Shown: positions 1 to 7,988, counted from the first letter of the stretch. The stretch is DNA of 12,266 nt from Actinomycetes bacterium (GCA_021798135.1 JAJZYI010000078.1:1-12266), one strand, 5' to 3'. Notes: generated by a model from the sequence alone, not told the origin. Program-made: numbers and translations.

Positions 1-51
1 GCGCAGCCCGGCGCGCCGCCAGCGCTCGATGTCCTGCAGCACTTCCTTCAC
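1..51 (-). CDS. xdhC: XdhC/CoxI-family molybdenum hydroxylase maturation protein, N-terminal fragment
   Basis: This gene starts with GTG at 51 and runs off the left edge, so only 17 residues are visible: MKEVLQDIERWRRAGLR. The pattern (start, hydrophobic-acidic helix, then ERWRxAG) is the typical opening of XdhC/CoxI/CoxF proteins, which normally continue into an ATVVRVxGSxPR segment. Known members bind molybdenum cofactor and help insert or sulfurate it in xanthine dehydrogenase-family enzymes. The start is supported by a perfect Shine-Dalgarno 7 nt upstream. The gene lies 223 bp downstream of the threonine-synthase-like gene on the same strand, so it may belong to the same transcription unit or have its own promoter in that gap. 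The identification rests on a short segment, and the sequence left of base 1 would settle it. Confidence 0.7.
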   Translation of the reverse strand, partial: MKEVLQDIERWRRAGLR

Positions 52-58
52 GATCGGA

Positions 59-65
59 CCTCCCC
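59..65 (-). promoter_or_regulatory. Strong Shine-Dalgarno of the xdhC-like gene
   Basis: On the minus strand GGGGAGG ends 7 nt before the GTG at 51. This is close to the ideal ribosome-binding site and fixes the start of the partial gene at the left edge. Confidence 0.75.
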
Positions 66-274
66 GGTGCTCGTGGCGGCGATACCCGCCCCCGTCGGCG
101 GCCCGGGTGCCGGCAGGGCCGGCGAGCGCCCCGCCAAACCGGCGCCCGCAGCGCCGCCGCCGGCTCCGGGACGGCGCTCGGCGCAGCGCGCACCGGCCGG
201 CGCTCGGAGGCATCCCGACCGCGGCGAGGAGCCACCCCCACGGAAAGCTGCCAGCGGAGTCTACGCGGCGACTG

Positions 275-1693
275 CTACGACGGCCGCGGCACGCTCCTGC
301 CGGACCGGGGCGGCGGATCCGACGGGCGGGACGCCCCGGTGAAGAGCACCGCCACACGCTCGTCGGTGCCGACCACGCCGGCGGCCAAGAGCTCCAGCAC
401 ACCGGCGAGACCGGCGGTGCCGGTCGGGCTGGCGCTGAAGCCGGCGCGTTGGCCGAGGCCGTGCGCCTGGACGAGGCGGTCCTCGCCGACGACCACCGGC
501 CGGCCGCCGGTGCGCAGCATCGCACCGACGACGGCGGCCCAGTCGTAGGTCTCGTCATCGAGGATCCCGGTGGCGACGCTGCGGGGCTCGGTCTCCCACG
601 GCCACATGTAGTCGGACCGGTGCCGGACGGCTGCTGCGAGGGTCAGGTCGCCGTCGCCGGGTCCGGCGCCCACCCGGAGGTCGCGGCACACGGCGTGGAA
701 GGCACGCTCGAGTGGGTGGGCGCCGGCGGTCTGGACCGTGTGGAGCCGCGGCAGGGCGCGCACCATGCCCAGGGCCCGGGCCTCGGCCAGGCCCTGGGCG
801 CAGCTGCTGGCCAGCGCGCCGCCCCCGACCTGCACGACGAGGTGGTCGACTGGCGGGTCGAGCGGCGCCAGCTGTTCGGCGAGCTCCCACCCCAGGGTCT
901 CGCCCCCCTCGATGGCCAGTCCGTTCAGGTTGCCTTGGCACGTGAACGGCAGGCCACCGGCGTCCAGCTCCCCCATCAGGCGCTCGACCGTCGGGTCGCC
1001 GTGCGCTCCGGGTCGGCGCTCGCAGACGACCACGGCTGCGCCGAGGCGGCGGAGCTGCCCCACCACCCACTCGTCGGCGTGGTCCGGGACGAACACCCGC
1101 AGGGGCCACTCGACGGCCGCCGCCAGGGTGGCCGCCGCCAGGGCGGCATTGCCGCACGAGGCGATGGCGAGCGGGCGGCCGTCGGGGCGGGCCGACCCGC
1201 TGGCGGCGATGCGGGACACGGCGAGGTGCAGGAGCACTCCGAAGAGGTGTCGTCCCTTGTGGGAGCCGGCGACGTTGGCGGTCTCGTCCTTGATCCACAC
1301 CCCGCCGGCCCGGGAGAAGCCCAACGCGTCGGAGATGGTGCCGTCGCGACGGAGCGGCGTCACGCGAAAGCCATGCCCGTCGACCGCTTCGACCCGCCGG
1401 TCGAGATCGGTGGCGAGCGTGACGAACCGCTCGTCGTCGATGCCGGCCGACGCTGCCCGGTGGGCGCTGTGGAGCAGGGCCCGGTAGCGCACGAAGGGCT
1501 GCTGCTCGTCGTGGAGGGACGTCCCGCCCAGGCTGGTCGCACACGACCCCAGGCCCTGGAGATCGAGAACGCGGGTGATGACGTGGTCGACGTCGTCGTC
1601 GCCCCGGCCGGGGCAGCGGAACGGGTAGGGGTCGCTGGCGTCGGGAGAGGCGCCGCAGCCGGCGCACACCAGCGCGCTCGGGAGCGCCGTCAC
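275..1693 (-). CDS. Threonine-synthase-like fold-type II PLP enzyme
   Basis: A 472-residue protein of the tryptophan-synthase-beta (fold-type II) PLP superfamily. The order of motifs follows threonine synthase: an N-terminal C10-x2-C13...C27-P segment resembling the family's zinc ribbon but lacking a clear fourth cysteine; KDETANVAGSHKGR around 135-148, with K146 as the expected PLP Schiff-base lysine; the cofactor loop S179-C-G-N182; and a glycine-rich phosphate-binding loop VGGGA at 289-293. The normal threonine synthase motif is TGSFKDRG, so the H and R around the lysine are divergent and a different substrate is likely. It starts with GTG at 1693, only 7 bp after the upstream PLP gene's stop and inside an 11-bp repeat array, without a good separate Shine-Dalgarno, so translation may be coupled. 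The C-terminal tail is proline/arginine-rich and the stop is TAG. The superfamily is clear; the reaction is unknown. Confidence 0.85.
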   Translation of the reverse strand: MTALPSALVCAGCGASPDASDPYPFRCPGRGDDDVDHVITRVLDLQGLGSCATSLGGTSLHDEQQPFVRYRALLHSAHRAASAGIDDERFVTLATDLDRRVEAVDGHGFRVTPLRRDGTISDALGFSRAGGVWIKDETANVAGSHKGRHLFGVLLHLAVSRIAASGSARPDGRPLAIASCGNAALAAATLAAAVEWPLRVFVPDHADEWVVGQLRRLGAAVVVCERRPGAHGDPTVERLMGELDAGGLPFTCQGNLNGLAIEGGETLGWELAEQLAPLDPPVDHLVVQVGGGALASSCAQGLAEARALGMVRALPRLHTVQTAGAHPLERAFHAVCRDLRVGAGPGDGDLTLAAAVRHRSDYMWPWETEPRSVATGILDDETYDWAAVVGAMLRTGGRPVVVGEDRLVQAHGLGQRAGFSASPTGTAGLAGVLELLAAGVVGTDERVAVLFTGASRPSDPPPRSGRSVPRPS

Positions 1694-1700
1694 CCCGGCG

Positions 1701-3200
<1,500 letters not shown>

Positions 3201-3210
3201 GGGGTGCAAT

Positions 3211-3216
3211 CCTCTC
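3211..3216 (-). promoter_or_regulatory. Shine-Dalgarno deciding the start of the PLP lyase gene
   Basis: GAGAGG on the minus strand lies 10 nt before the ATG at 3200. An open frame continues another 83 codons upstream, and this site is the main reason to prefer the internal ATG. Confidence 0.55.
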
Positions 3217-3230
3217 ACTTCCGACCAGGC

Positions 3231-3248
3231 GTGACGCCACCGGGCCCG
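3231..3248 (-). repeat. Intergenic copy of a GGGCCCGG..GCGTCAC motif
   Basis: In the 100-bp gap between mug and the PLP lyase gene, the minus strand reads CGGGCCCGGTGGCGTCAC. The same blocks, without the two extra bases TG, make up the core of the 24-bp repeats at 9565-9625, and CCCGGCGTCAC is also present in the 1689-1721 array. It may be a dispersed intergenic repeat of this genome. The sequence includes the small palindrome GGCGT-g-ACGCC next to it. Confidence 0.4.
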
Positions 3249-3300
3249 TCGCCGCGGACCACAAGCAAGGGGCCGGTGCTGACCCAGGCGGCGGCGCTCC

Positions 3301-3981
3301 TCACCGCTCGCCACGCACGAAGTCGCGCAGCTCCCGGAGCTGGTCGACGAGCTGGTCGAGGCCGTAGGTGGCCTGCAGGCCGCTCGGGTTCGGCAGCACC
3401 CACACGGCGGCTCCAGCGAGCGGCTCGGGCTGCCGGCCGGCCGCCACACGCTGCCGGCCGAAGGCGATGCGGAAGGCGCCCATCCCGAGGAACGCCACCG
3501 TCCTCGGGCGGAGGCGCCGCACCTTGCGCTCGAGCGCCGCGACCCCCTCGCGCAGCTCCCGAGCGTCGAGGTCGGCGGCGGCGGCGGTCGTGCGGCCGAC
3601 CAGGTTGGTGATGCCGATGCCGTAGTCGACGAGGAGGCGCTCCTCGGCGGGATCGAGCTGCCGGTCGGTGAAGCCGGCGAGGTGGATCGCCTTCCAGAAG
3701 CGGTTGCCCGGGTGCGCGAAGTGGTGGCCGACCGCGCCAGACCAACGGCCCGGGTTGATCCCGCAGAAGAGCACGTCCAGGCCGCGCGCGGCCACGTCGG
3801 GGACCGTGGCGCCCCGGTCGACGGCCGCGGCTAGGTCGCTCGCCGCCGGCCGGGACGACACCGCACCGCGGGGCGACACCGCACCGCGGGGCGACACCGC
3901 ACCTCGGGGCGACGCGCCCGGCGGCGGACGACGCGCCGGTCCGGGATCCGGGGGCCGCCGCGGACCGCCTGCAGCGCTCAC
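3301..3981 (-). CDS. mug: Mismatch-specific uracil/thymine DNA glycosylase (Mug/TDG family)
   Basis: This enzyme removes uracil or thymine from G:U and G:T mismatches in base-excision repair. The match to Mug is clear over the core: LFCGINPG (71-78) with the catalytic-loop asparagine at N76, FAHPGNRFWK (88-97), AGFTDRQL (102-109), LVDYGIGITNLVGR (117-130), and WVLPNPSGL (194-202), the motif that inserts into the DNA helix. E. coli Mug is about 168 aa. Here the GTG at 3981 gives 226 aa, because about 45 N-terminal residues of low complexity include three SPRGAV repeats. Each repeat contains an in-frame GTG, so the real start may be as late as the GTG at 3861-3859 (residue 41), which still leaves the complete core. 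It lies 100 bp from each neighbour on the same strand and has no obvious functional link to the PLP genes. Confidence 0.93.
   Translation of the reverse strand: MSAAGGPRRPPDPGPARRPPPGASPRGAVSPRGAVSPRGAVSSRPAASDLAAAVDRGATVPDVAARGLDVLFCGINPGRWSGAVGHHFAHPGNRFWKAIHLAGFTDRQLDPAEERLLVDYGIGITNLVGRTTAAAADLDARELREGVAALERKVRRLRPRTVAFLGMGAFRIAFGRQRVAAGRQPEPLAGAAVWVLPNPSGLQATYGLDQLVDQLRELRDFVRGER
3856..3909. repeat. Three tandem 18-bp repeats in the mug N-terminal region
   Basis: The unit cgacaccgcaccgcgggg is present at 3856-3873, 3874-3891 and 3892-3909, the last with one change (cctcgg for ccgcgg). Read on the mug strand it encodes PRGAVS each time, with GTG as the valine codon. It lies before the conserved glycosylase domain and may be either translated or part of the leader. 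Confidence 0.95.
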
Positions 3982-3999
3982 CGCACGCGCCGGCCCGGG

Positions 4000-4022
4000 G
4001 GCGTGGCCGCCGCCGCCACGCC
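4000..4022 (-). terminator. Hairpin in the gap between the GNAT-like gene and mug
   Basis: GGCGTGGC (4000-4007) and GCCACGCC (4015-4022) form a perfect 8-bp stem with a 7-nt loop. It lies after the GNAT-like stop and 18 bp before the mug GTG in the direction of transcription. No U-run follows, so it could be a factor-dependent terminator, a leader structure of mug, or chance in GC-rich DNA. Confidence 0.3.
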
Positions 4023-4081
4023 GGGTGGGCCGGCAGGGTCGCGAGGCCGGTCGGCCTGCCCAGCGGGAGAGCCGGAACGGG

Positions 4082-4834
4082 TCACCAGCCCGGGGGGCCG
4101 TCGGGGAACCACGACAGCCCCAGCAGCGCGTCTCCCCGGCTGCGGTCGACGTGCGCGAAGAGCTCCCACTCGTCGGGACCGGCCTGCACGGCCACCCTCG
4201 GGTAGCCGATGGGGCGGCCGTGCCCGTGGCACACGAACGTGACCGGGTCGAAGTCGGTGACGCCGTAGCAGGCCGCCACCGCCCGGGCCACCTCCTGCTG
4301 GGAGGAGCTGGGGACCACGCCCCGACGGGGCAGCACGGACGGGCTGCCGTTCATGACGTGCAGGCTGGCGGGATGGGCCATGCGGCCGGCGGCGAGGAGG
4401 CGGCCGCGCACGGGCCCGAGGTCCTCCGTGAGCGCCGCCCGTTCGAGCGAGCGGAACAGCCCCTGGCGCCGGAAGCTGCCTTCCACGCAGCACAGCCCGG
4501 CCAGGCCGACGTGCTGGTCCGGCAGTCCCGGCAGGTCCACGGTGCGGGTCTCGCCGAGGGCGAACCCGACGATCGGGGTGTCGCCGCCCGTGCCGGCGGC
4601 GCCGCGCTGCTCGGCGTCGCCGTCGGCGCCAGCATGGCGGGCCCGGCCGCTGCCGCGCCGGCGGTCGCCGTCCTCCGAGACGGCCAGTGCCACGAAGCGC
4701 AGCAGGCCGATGGACGAGTCGAGGTAGGCGTGGTCGGCCTCGTCGTAGGTGGCGTCGAACAGCCGGTGCAGCGCGGCGCGGTGCGCGGGGGTCAGGCTCG
4801 CGGTCGGGACCACGGCGACGTCGATGCCGGTCAC
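4082..4834 (-). CDS. GNAT-like acetyltransferase-family protein
   Basis: A 250-residue protein of uncertain function. The segment HVGLAGLCCVEGSFRRQGLFRSLERAAL (108-135) looks like GNAT motif A: a beta-strand, then R/Q-x-x-G binding the acetyl-CoA pyrophosphate (here RRQGLF), then a helix. An aspartate- and tyrosine-rich N-terminus (DEADHAYLDSS) precedes it. Residues 54-85 (RRRGSGRARHAGADGDAEQRG and flanks) are a hydrophilic low-complexity stretch that looks like a loop insertion between two beta-strands. GTG at 4834 is chosen because the sequence turns protein-like there and upstream residues are serine/proline/arginine-rich; the Shine-Dalgarno is weak. Its mug-side neighbour lies 100 bp downstream. 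The acetyltransferase assignment is inferred from one motif, and the substrate is unknown. Confidence 0.6.
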   Translation of the reverse strand: MTGIDVAVVPTASLTPAHRAALHRLFDATYDEADHAYLDSSIGLLRFVALAVSEDGDRRRGSGRARHAGADGDAEQRGAAGTGGDTPIVGFALGETRTVDLPGLPDQHVGLAGLCCVEGSFRRQGLFRSLERAALTEDLGPVRGRLLAAGRMAHPASLHVMNGSPSVLPRRGVVPSSSQQEVARAVAACYGVTDFDPVTFVCHGHGRPIGYPRVAVQAGPDEWELFAHVDRSRGDALLGLSWFPDGPPGW

Positions 4835-4907
4835 CGACGACGATCCCCGAGGTGCAGGCGGGTGGTGCCAGCGCCCGCCCTCGGAGCCGAGGCCGGCGCC
4901 GGCCGGC

Positions 4908-5081
4908 TCACGAGCCGCGCAGCTCCGTGCTGTGGGGCAGCCGGTCGGGCACGACGAACCCCAGTCGGTGCGCGTCTCCCCGGGCGCAGGCGATGGCGTA
5001 CCAGCGGGCCAGCCGCCGCAGGGGCCGTCGAAGCCGTCGCAGGACCGCTCCTCGGCTCCTCTCGGGGTTGGGTCCCACCAT
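4908..5081 (-). CDS. Possible small hypothetical protein (57 aa)
   Basis: From ATG at 5081 to TGA at 4908 the minus strand encodes a basic 57-residue protein with an arginine/leucine-rich helix (AVLRRLRRPLRRLARWY) followed by a more typical globular-looking end (GFVVPDRLPHSTELRG). By hand count about 86% of codons end in G or C, as expected of a real gene in this genome. GGAG lies one base before the ATG and 4 nt before the following GTG codon, so GTG at 5078 may be the true start. It lies 73 bp upstream of the GNAT-like gene on the same strand and could share its promoter. I do not recognise the family. The longer open frame upstream is repeat-derived and probably not translated. Confidence 0.35.
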   Translation of the reverse strand: MVGPNPERSRGAVLRRLRRPLRRLARWYAIACARGDAHRLGFVVPDRLPHSTELRGS

Positions 5082-5194
5082 GCTCCGTTCGGTCGCACCT
5101 GCGCGAGGACCGGGCTCGGTCCTCCGCTCAAACGGCGTGATGGTAGGGAGCGACGACGGCCGCCACAAGTCGGCCGGCCCCGCCGGTCCGCCCA

Positions 5195-5249
5195 CCGCGT
5201 GCCGACCGCGTGCCGACCGCGTGCCGGGGGCGTGCCGGGGGCGTGCTCC
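5195..5249. repeat. Five tandem 11-bp repeats upstream of the transporter operon
   Basis: Units start at 5195, 5206, 5217, 5228 and 5239. The first two are ccgcgtgccga, the third ends in g, the fourth is gggcgtgccgg and the fifth gggcgtgctcc. The array diverges steadily from left to right around a conserved cgtgc core. It lies outside any supported gene, and its 11-bp period is close to one helical turn of DNA. Confidence 0.85.
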
Positions 5250-5487
5250 CGCGGCCGGGCGCCCGCCGTCGGGCCGGACGGTGCGCCCACGGCCCCGGGA
5301 GCGTATGCAATTCGAGATCGCGTACAACGCGCTCGCAACGACGGGCGAGGCTTCCAGTGCGGCGACGACACGGGTCATCCACCGATCGAGCCGGCTGGTC
5401 TATGCTCTTGACCAGGGCAAATCATGGGCACGGCCGGCAGGGGCAGCGGGGCCGGGGGCCGTTCGGACCCGCGGTGGGCCGCGCGGG

Positions 5488-5535
5488 GCACTTGCAAGAC
5501 GAGTCGGAACATTGTATGCAAGACTTCGCAAGTGC
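5488..5535. promoter_or_regulatory. Candidate promoter/operator of the transporter operon
   Basis: GCACTTGC (5488-5495) and GCAAGTGC (5528-5535) are perfect inverted copies 32 bp apart. Inside them are a direct repeat TGCAAGAC (5493-5500 and 5517-5524, 24 bp apart), the palindrome CTTGCAAG (5491-5498) and the near-palindrome TTGTATGCAA (5512-5521), which resembles operators of GntR/FadR-type repressors. TTGCAA (5492-5497) and TATGCA (5515-5520) are 17 bp apart and could be -35 and -10 elements, though neither is a good match. The position just before the leader ORF fits regulation of the transporter. The factor is unknown. Confidence 0.4.
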
Positions 5536-5555
5536 GCGAGCCCAGGGGAGGGGAC

Positions 5556-5654
5556 GTGGCAGCAGGGCCGGCCTGGCACATCGATCAGGGTTGCTCGGGG
5601 TGGCTCGACCGTGAGCGCCCATCTCGCCTCGCGCCGACCGCCGGGGCCCGATGA
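5556..5654 (+). CDS. Short leader ORF overlapping the permease start
   Basis: GTG at 5556 opens a 32-residue frame, beginning MAAGPAWHIDQGCSGWLDRE and ending TAGAR. GGGGAGG ends 4 nt before it, followed by two further G, a much better ribosome-binding site than anything before the permease. Its TGA (5652-5654) overlaps the permease ATG (5651-5653) as ATGA, the classic arrangement for translational coupling. The peptide has no recognisable domain or signal sequence. It may be a leader whose translation controls the permease, or a real small protein. The alternative is that the purine-rich sequence is chance in GC-rich DNA and the permease is initiated independently. Confidence 0.4.
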   Translation: MAAGPAWHIDQGCSGWLDRERPSRLAPTAGAR

Positions 5655-6688
5655 GCACGGTCCGGGCCGGGGAGCCGGCGACGCTGGAGGCCGGCGAGGG
5701 CACCGCCGTGCCGCCCCCGGCCCCGGCGGCCCGGCGGGCGTGGCTCTTCGACGCCGGTGAGCGCTACGGCCTGCTGGTGGCGTGGGCCGCGGTCATCGTG
5801 CTGTTCTCGATCCTCGCGCCCGGCACCTTCCCCACCCGGGCCAACTTCGACACGATCTTCGGGACCCAGGCGGTGCTCCTGGTCCTCACGGTCGGGCTGA
5901 TCGTCCCGCTGTCGGTGGGCGAGTACGACCTGTCGATCGGCGGGGTCATGGGCCTGTCGACCATCTTCGTCGCCTACCTGCAGGTCCAGCAGCACTGGCC
6001 CGTCGTCGTCGCCGTCCTCGTCGCCCTGGCGGCGGGGCTCGCGATCGGGGCGGTCAACGCCTTCTTCGTCGTGGGCGTGGGGCTGTCGTCCTTCGTGACC
6101 ACCCTCGGCATGGGCACCCTGCTCACCGGCGTCGGCTACGGCCTGACCAACTCGACGACCATCGGCGGGATCTCGTCCGGCTTCGTCCAGGTGATCACCT
6201 ACCAGGTGCTGGGGCTGCCGACGGCGTTCTTCATCGGCCTGCTGCTGACCATCGTCGCCTGGTACGTCCTGCAGCACACCCCCCTGGGCCGGCACCTGGT
6301 CTTCGTCGGCGAGGGCCAGGAGGTGGCGCGCCTGACGGGCCTGCCCGTCGCCAAGATCCGCGCCGGGTCGCTCATCGCCTGCAGCGTGCTGGCGGCGGGC
6401 GCCGGGGTGCTCCAGGCCGGCGTGGTCGGGGCGGCCGACCCCGGTGGTGGGGCCTCCTACCTGCTGCCGGCGTTCGCCGCCGCCTTCCTCGGTGCCACCA
6501 GCATCCGCCCCGGGCGCTTCAACGCGTGGGGGGCGTTCGTCGCCGTCTACTTCCTGGTCACCGGGATCAGCGGGCTCGAGCTGATGGGCATCAGCGGATG
6601 GGTCCAAGACGTCTTCTACGGAGGCTCCCTCGTCATCGCGGTCGCCTTCGCCCGCGTCGCCGCACGCCGCCGGAACGCCGCGGCGTAG
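5651..6688 (+). CDS. Sugar-type ABC transporter permease (RbsC/XylH family)
   Basis: A 345-residue inner-membrane permease of the ribose/xylose class (BPD_transp_2). After a hydrophilic N-terminus (1-38) there are about eight to ten hydrophobic segments, for example 40-56, 73-90, 115-145, 190-207, 238-258, 270-284, 293-306 and 322-336. The EYDLSIGGVMGLS block (91-103) corresponds to the family's GGIDLSVGS motif, and LTGLPVAKIR (228-237) to the cytoplasmic coupling loop facing the ATPase. Length is normal. ATG at 5651 overlaps the stop of a leader ORF and has no good Shine-Dalgarno of its own. It is followed by the binding-protein gene after 69 bp. RbsC-class permeases carry sugars, but relatives also carry autoinducer-2, nucleosides and other polar solutes, so the substrate is open. 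Confidence 0.92.
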   Translation: MSTVRAGEPATLEAGEGTAVPPPAPAARRAWLFDAGERYGLLVAWAAVIVLFSILAPGTFPTRANFDTIFGTQAVLLVLTVGLIVPLSVGEYDLSIGGVMGLSTIFVAYLQVQQHWPVVVAVLVALAAGLAIGAVNAFFVVGVGLSSFVTTLGMGTLLTGVGYGLTNSTTIGGISSGFVQVITYQVLGLPTAFFIGLLLTIVAWYVLQHTPLGRHLVFVGEGQEVARLTGLPVAKIRAGSLIACSVLAAGAGVLQAGVVGAADPGGGASYLLPAFAAAFLGATSIRPGRFNAWGAFVAVYFLVTGISGLELMGISGWVQDVFYGGSLVIAVAFARVAARRRNAAA

Positions 6689-6742
6689 CCCCGGCGCGCG
6701 CGGGTCAGCACCAGGTCCATCCGCAAAGAGCAATCCGACCCC

Positions 6743-6750
6743 AGAAGGAG
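6743..6750 (+). promoter_or_regulatory. Strong Shine-Dalgarno of the binding-protein gene
   Basis: AGAAGGAG ends 7 nt before the ATG at 6758, an almost ideal site. It is stronger than those of the permease and ATPase, consistent with the binding protein being needed in excess. Confidence 0.8.
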
Positions 6751-6757
6751 ACCACCC

Positions 6758-7966
6758 ATGTTGGCTAGGACAGGGCGCAGGACGTCTAGGCGCGCCGCCG
6801 CGATCGCCGCTCTCGGAGTCGTTCTGACCCTGGCGGCCTGCAGCAGCACCTCGAGCAGCACCAAGGCTGCCAACACGAGCAGCAGCGCGAGCAGCAGCGC
6901 CAGCAGCAGCTCGACCAGCTCCGGCTCGGGTGTCCAGGCGGCCCAGGCCTACCTGGCCAAGATGAGCCAGCCCGTCACCTGGAGCGGCCCCACCACGCCG
7001 GTCACGATCTCGGCGGCCAAGGGCAAGAGCGTCGACATCATCAACCTGACCCAGGAGATCCCGGCCCTCGCCATCTGGGCCAACACGGCGCAGGCCCAGC
7101 TGACGGCGGCCGGCGTGCACGCCACCGTCTGCGACGCCAAGGGGACGGCCAACGGGATCACCACCTGCATGCAGCAGGCCCTGGCCCAGCACCCCGACGT
7201 CATCGTCGCCTTGGCGCTCGACACCAAGTTCATCCAGAACTACGTCACCCAGGCGACCAACGAGGGCATCAAGGTGATCACCGGCCAGACCGGCACCCCG
7301 GGTCCCTCCCGGGCCAAGGGAGCGGTCGCCGAGGTCACCTTCAACTACCCGGAGGTGGGCCACATCCTCGGCGCGTGGTTCGCCGCGCAGTCCGACTGCA
7401 CCGGCTACCCCCAGATCATCACGTCCACGAGCAGCCGCCAGCCGTCGGCCGCCGAGGTGGCGGCGATCCAGTCGGCCATCTCCGAGTACTGCCCCAACGC
7501 CAAGCCCATCCCGGTGCAGAACGTGCTCATCCCGAACTGGCCGACCCAGCTGCCGACACTGACCCGCTCGGACCTGACGGCCCAGCCGAACCTGCGCTAC
7601 ATCATCCCGCTCTACGACGGGATGACGATCTACATGGTGCCGGCCATCGAGCAGGCCAACATCAGCCACCCGCTCCAGATGGCGTCGTTCAACGCCACCC
7701 CCGTGGTGATGCAGACCGAGGTCGCCAAGCACACGGCGCTGGTGGCCGACATCGGCGGGCCCAACCACTGGTACGCCTACGCCCTGGCCGACGAGATCTT
7801 CCGGGTCCTCGCTGGCCAGAAGCCGGTGCTCAGCGAGAACGTCCCGCTGCGGCTGTTCGACAGCTCCAACCTGTCGCAGATCAACCTGAACGACACGGCG
7901 ACCTGGTACGCCTCCGTCAACTACGCGTGCAACTACGACAAGCTGTGGGGCAAGGCGTGCAGCTGA
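6758..7966 (+). CDS. Solute-binding lipoprotein of the sugar-type ABC transporter (RbsB-like)
   Basis: A 402-residue extracytoplasmic binding protein. The signal peptide has a basic start (ARTGRRTSRRA), a hydrophobic core and a lipobox LAAC ending at C28, so it should be lipidated and membrane-anchored. Residues 29-60 are a serine-rich flexible linker. The two-lobe periplasmic-binding fold of the RbsB/Peripla_BP_4 type follows: VDIINLTQEIPALAIWANTAQAQL near the start, then CMQQALAQHPDVIVALALD and a repeating alpha/beta pattern to the end. Sugar-binding RbsB proteins are nearer 300 aa, so this is a longer variant. Six cysteines beyond the lipid cysteine may form disulfides in the exported domain. 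It is encoded between its permease and ATPase, and a stable hairpin follows the gene. The ligand cannot be read from the sequence. Confidence 0.9.
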   Translation: MLARTGRRTSRRAAAIAALGVVLTLAACSSTSSSTKAANTSSSASSSASSSSTSSGSGVQAAQAYLAKMSQPVTWSGPTTPVTISAAKGKSVDIINLTQEIPALAIWANTAQAQLTAAGVHATVCDAKGTANGITTCMQQALAQHPDVIVALALDTKFIQNYVTQATNEGIKVITGQTGTPGPSRAKGAVAEVTFNYPEVGHILGAWFAAQSDCTGYPQIITSTSSRQPSAAEVAAIQSAISEYCPNAKPIPVQNVLIPNWPTQLPTLTRSDLTAQPNLRYIIPLYDGMTIYMVPAIEQANISHPLQMASFNATPVVMQTEVAKHTALVADIGGPNHWYAYALADEIFRVLAGQKPVLSENVPLRLFDSSNLSQINLNDTATWYASVNYACNYDKLWGKACS

Positions 7967-7988
7967 GCCCGGACGGGGCACGGTCCGA

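Larger units (their letters stand above)
5082..5555. other. Divergent intergenic region between the minus-strand block and the transporter operon
   Basis: No convincing gene is present here. The left half holds the 11-bp repeat array. The right half (about 5300-5535) has more A/T than its surroundings, as expected of a control region. It contains CTGGTC (5395-5400) and GACCAG (5410-5415) facing each other around a 9-nt spacer, and the palindrome-rich segment at 5488-5535. Promoters for both directions should lie here, but none has a strong -10/-35 match. Confidence 0.6.

Noticed and set aside
3201..3449. Upstream extension of the PLP lyase to a start at 3449
   Set aside because: The extra 83 residues are R/S/C/P-rich, overlap the end of mug on the same strand, and bypass a good Shine-Dalgarno before the ATG at 3200.
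5195..5249. CRISPR array
   Set aside because: Units are 11 bp and directly adjacent with no spacers, and no cas genes are present. The same reasoning excludes the other tandem arrays.
4835..5371. Upstream extension of the GNAT-like protein through the 11-bp repeats
   Set aside because: The added residues are repeat-derived and unlike a folded domain, and the frame would cover the possible small gene and the intergenic array.
5395..5415. CTGGTC/GACCAG pair as an intrinsic terminator
   Set aside because: The stem is only 6 bp with a 9-nt loop and no U-run, so it is mentioned only as part of the control region.
5408..5436. TTGACC as a -35 box
   Set aside because: The hexamer is good, but no acceptable -10 lies 16-19 bp downstream (the sequence there is GGCCGG-like).
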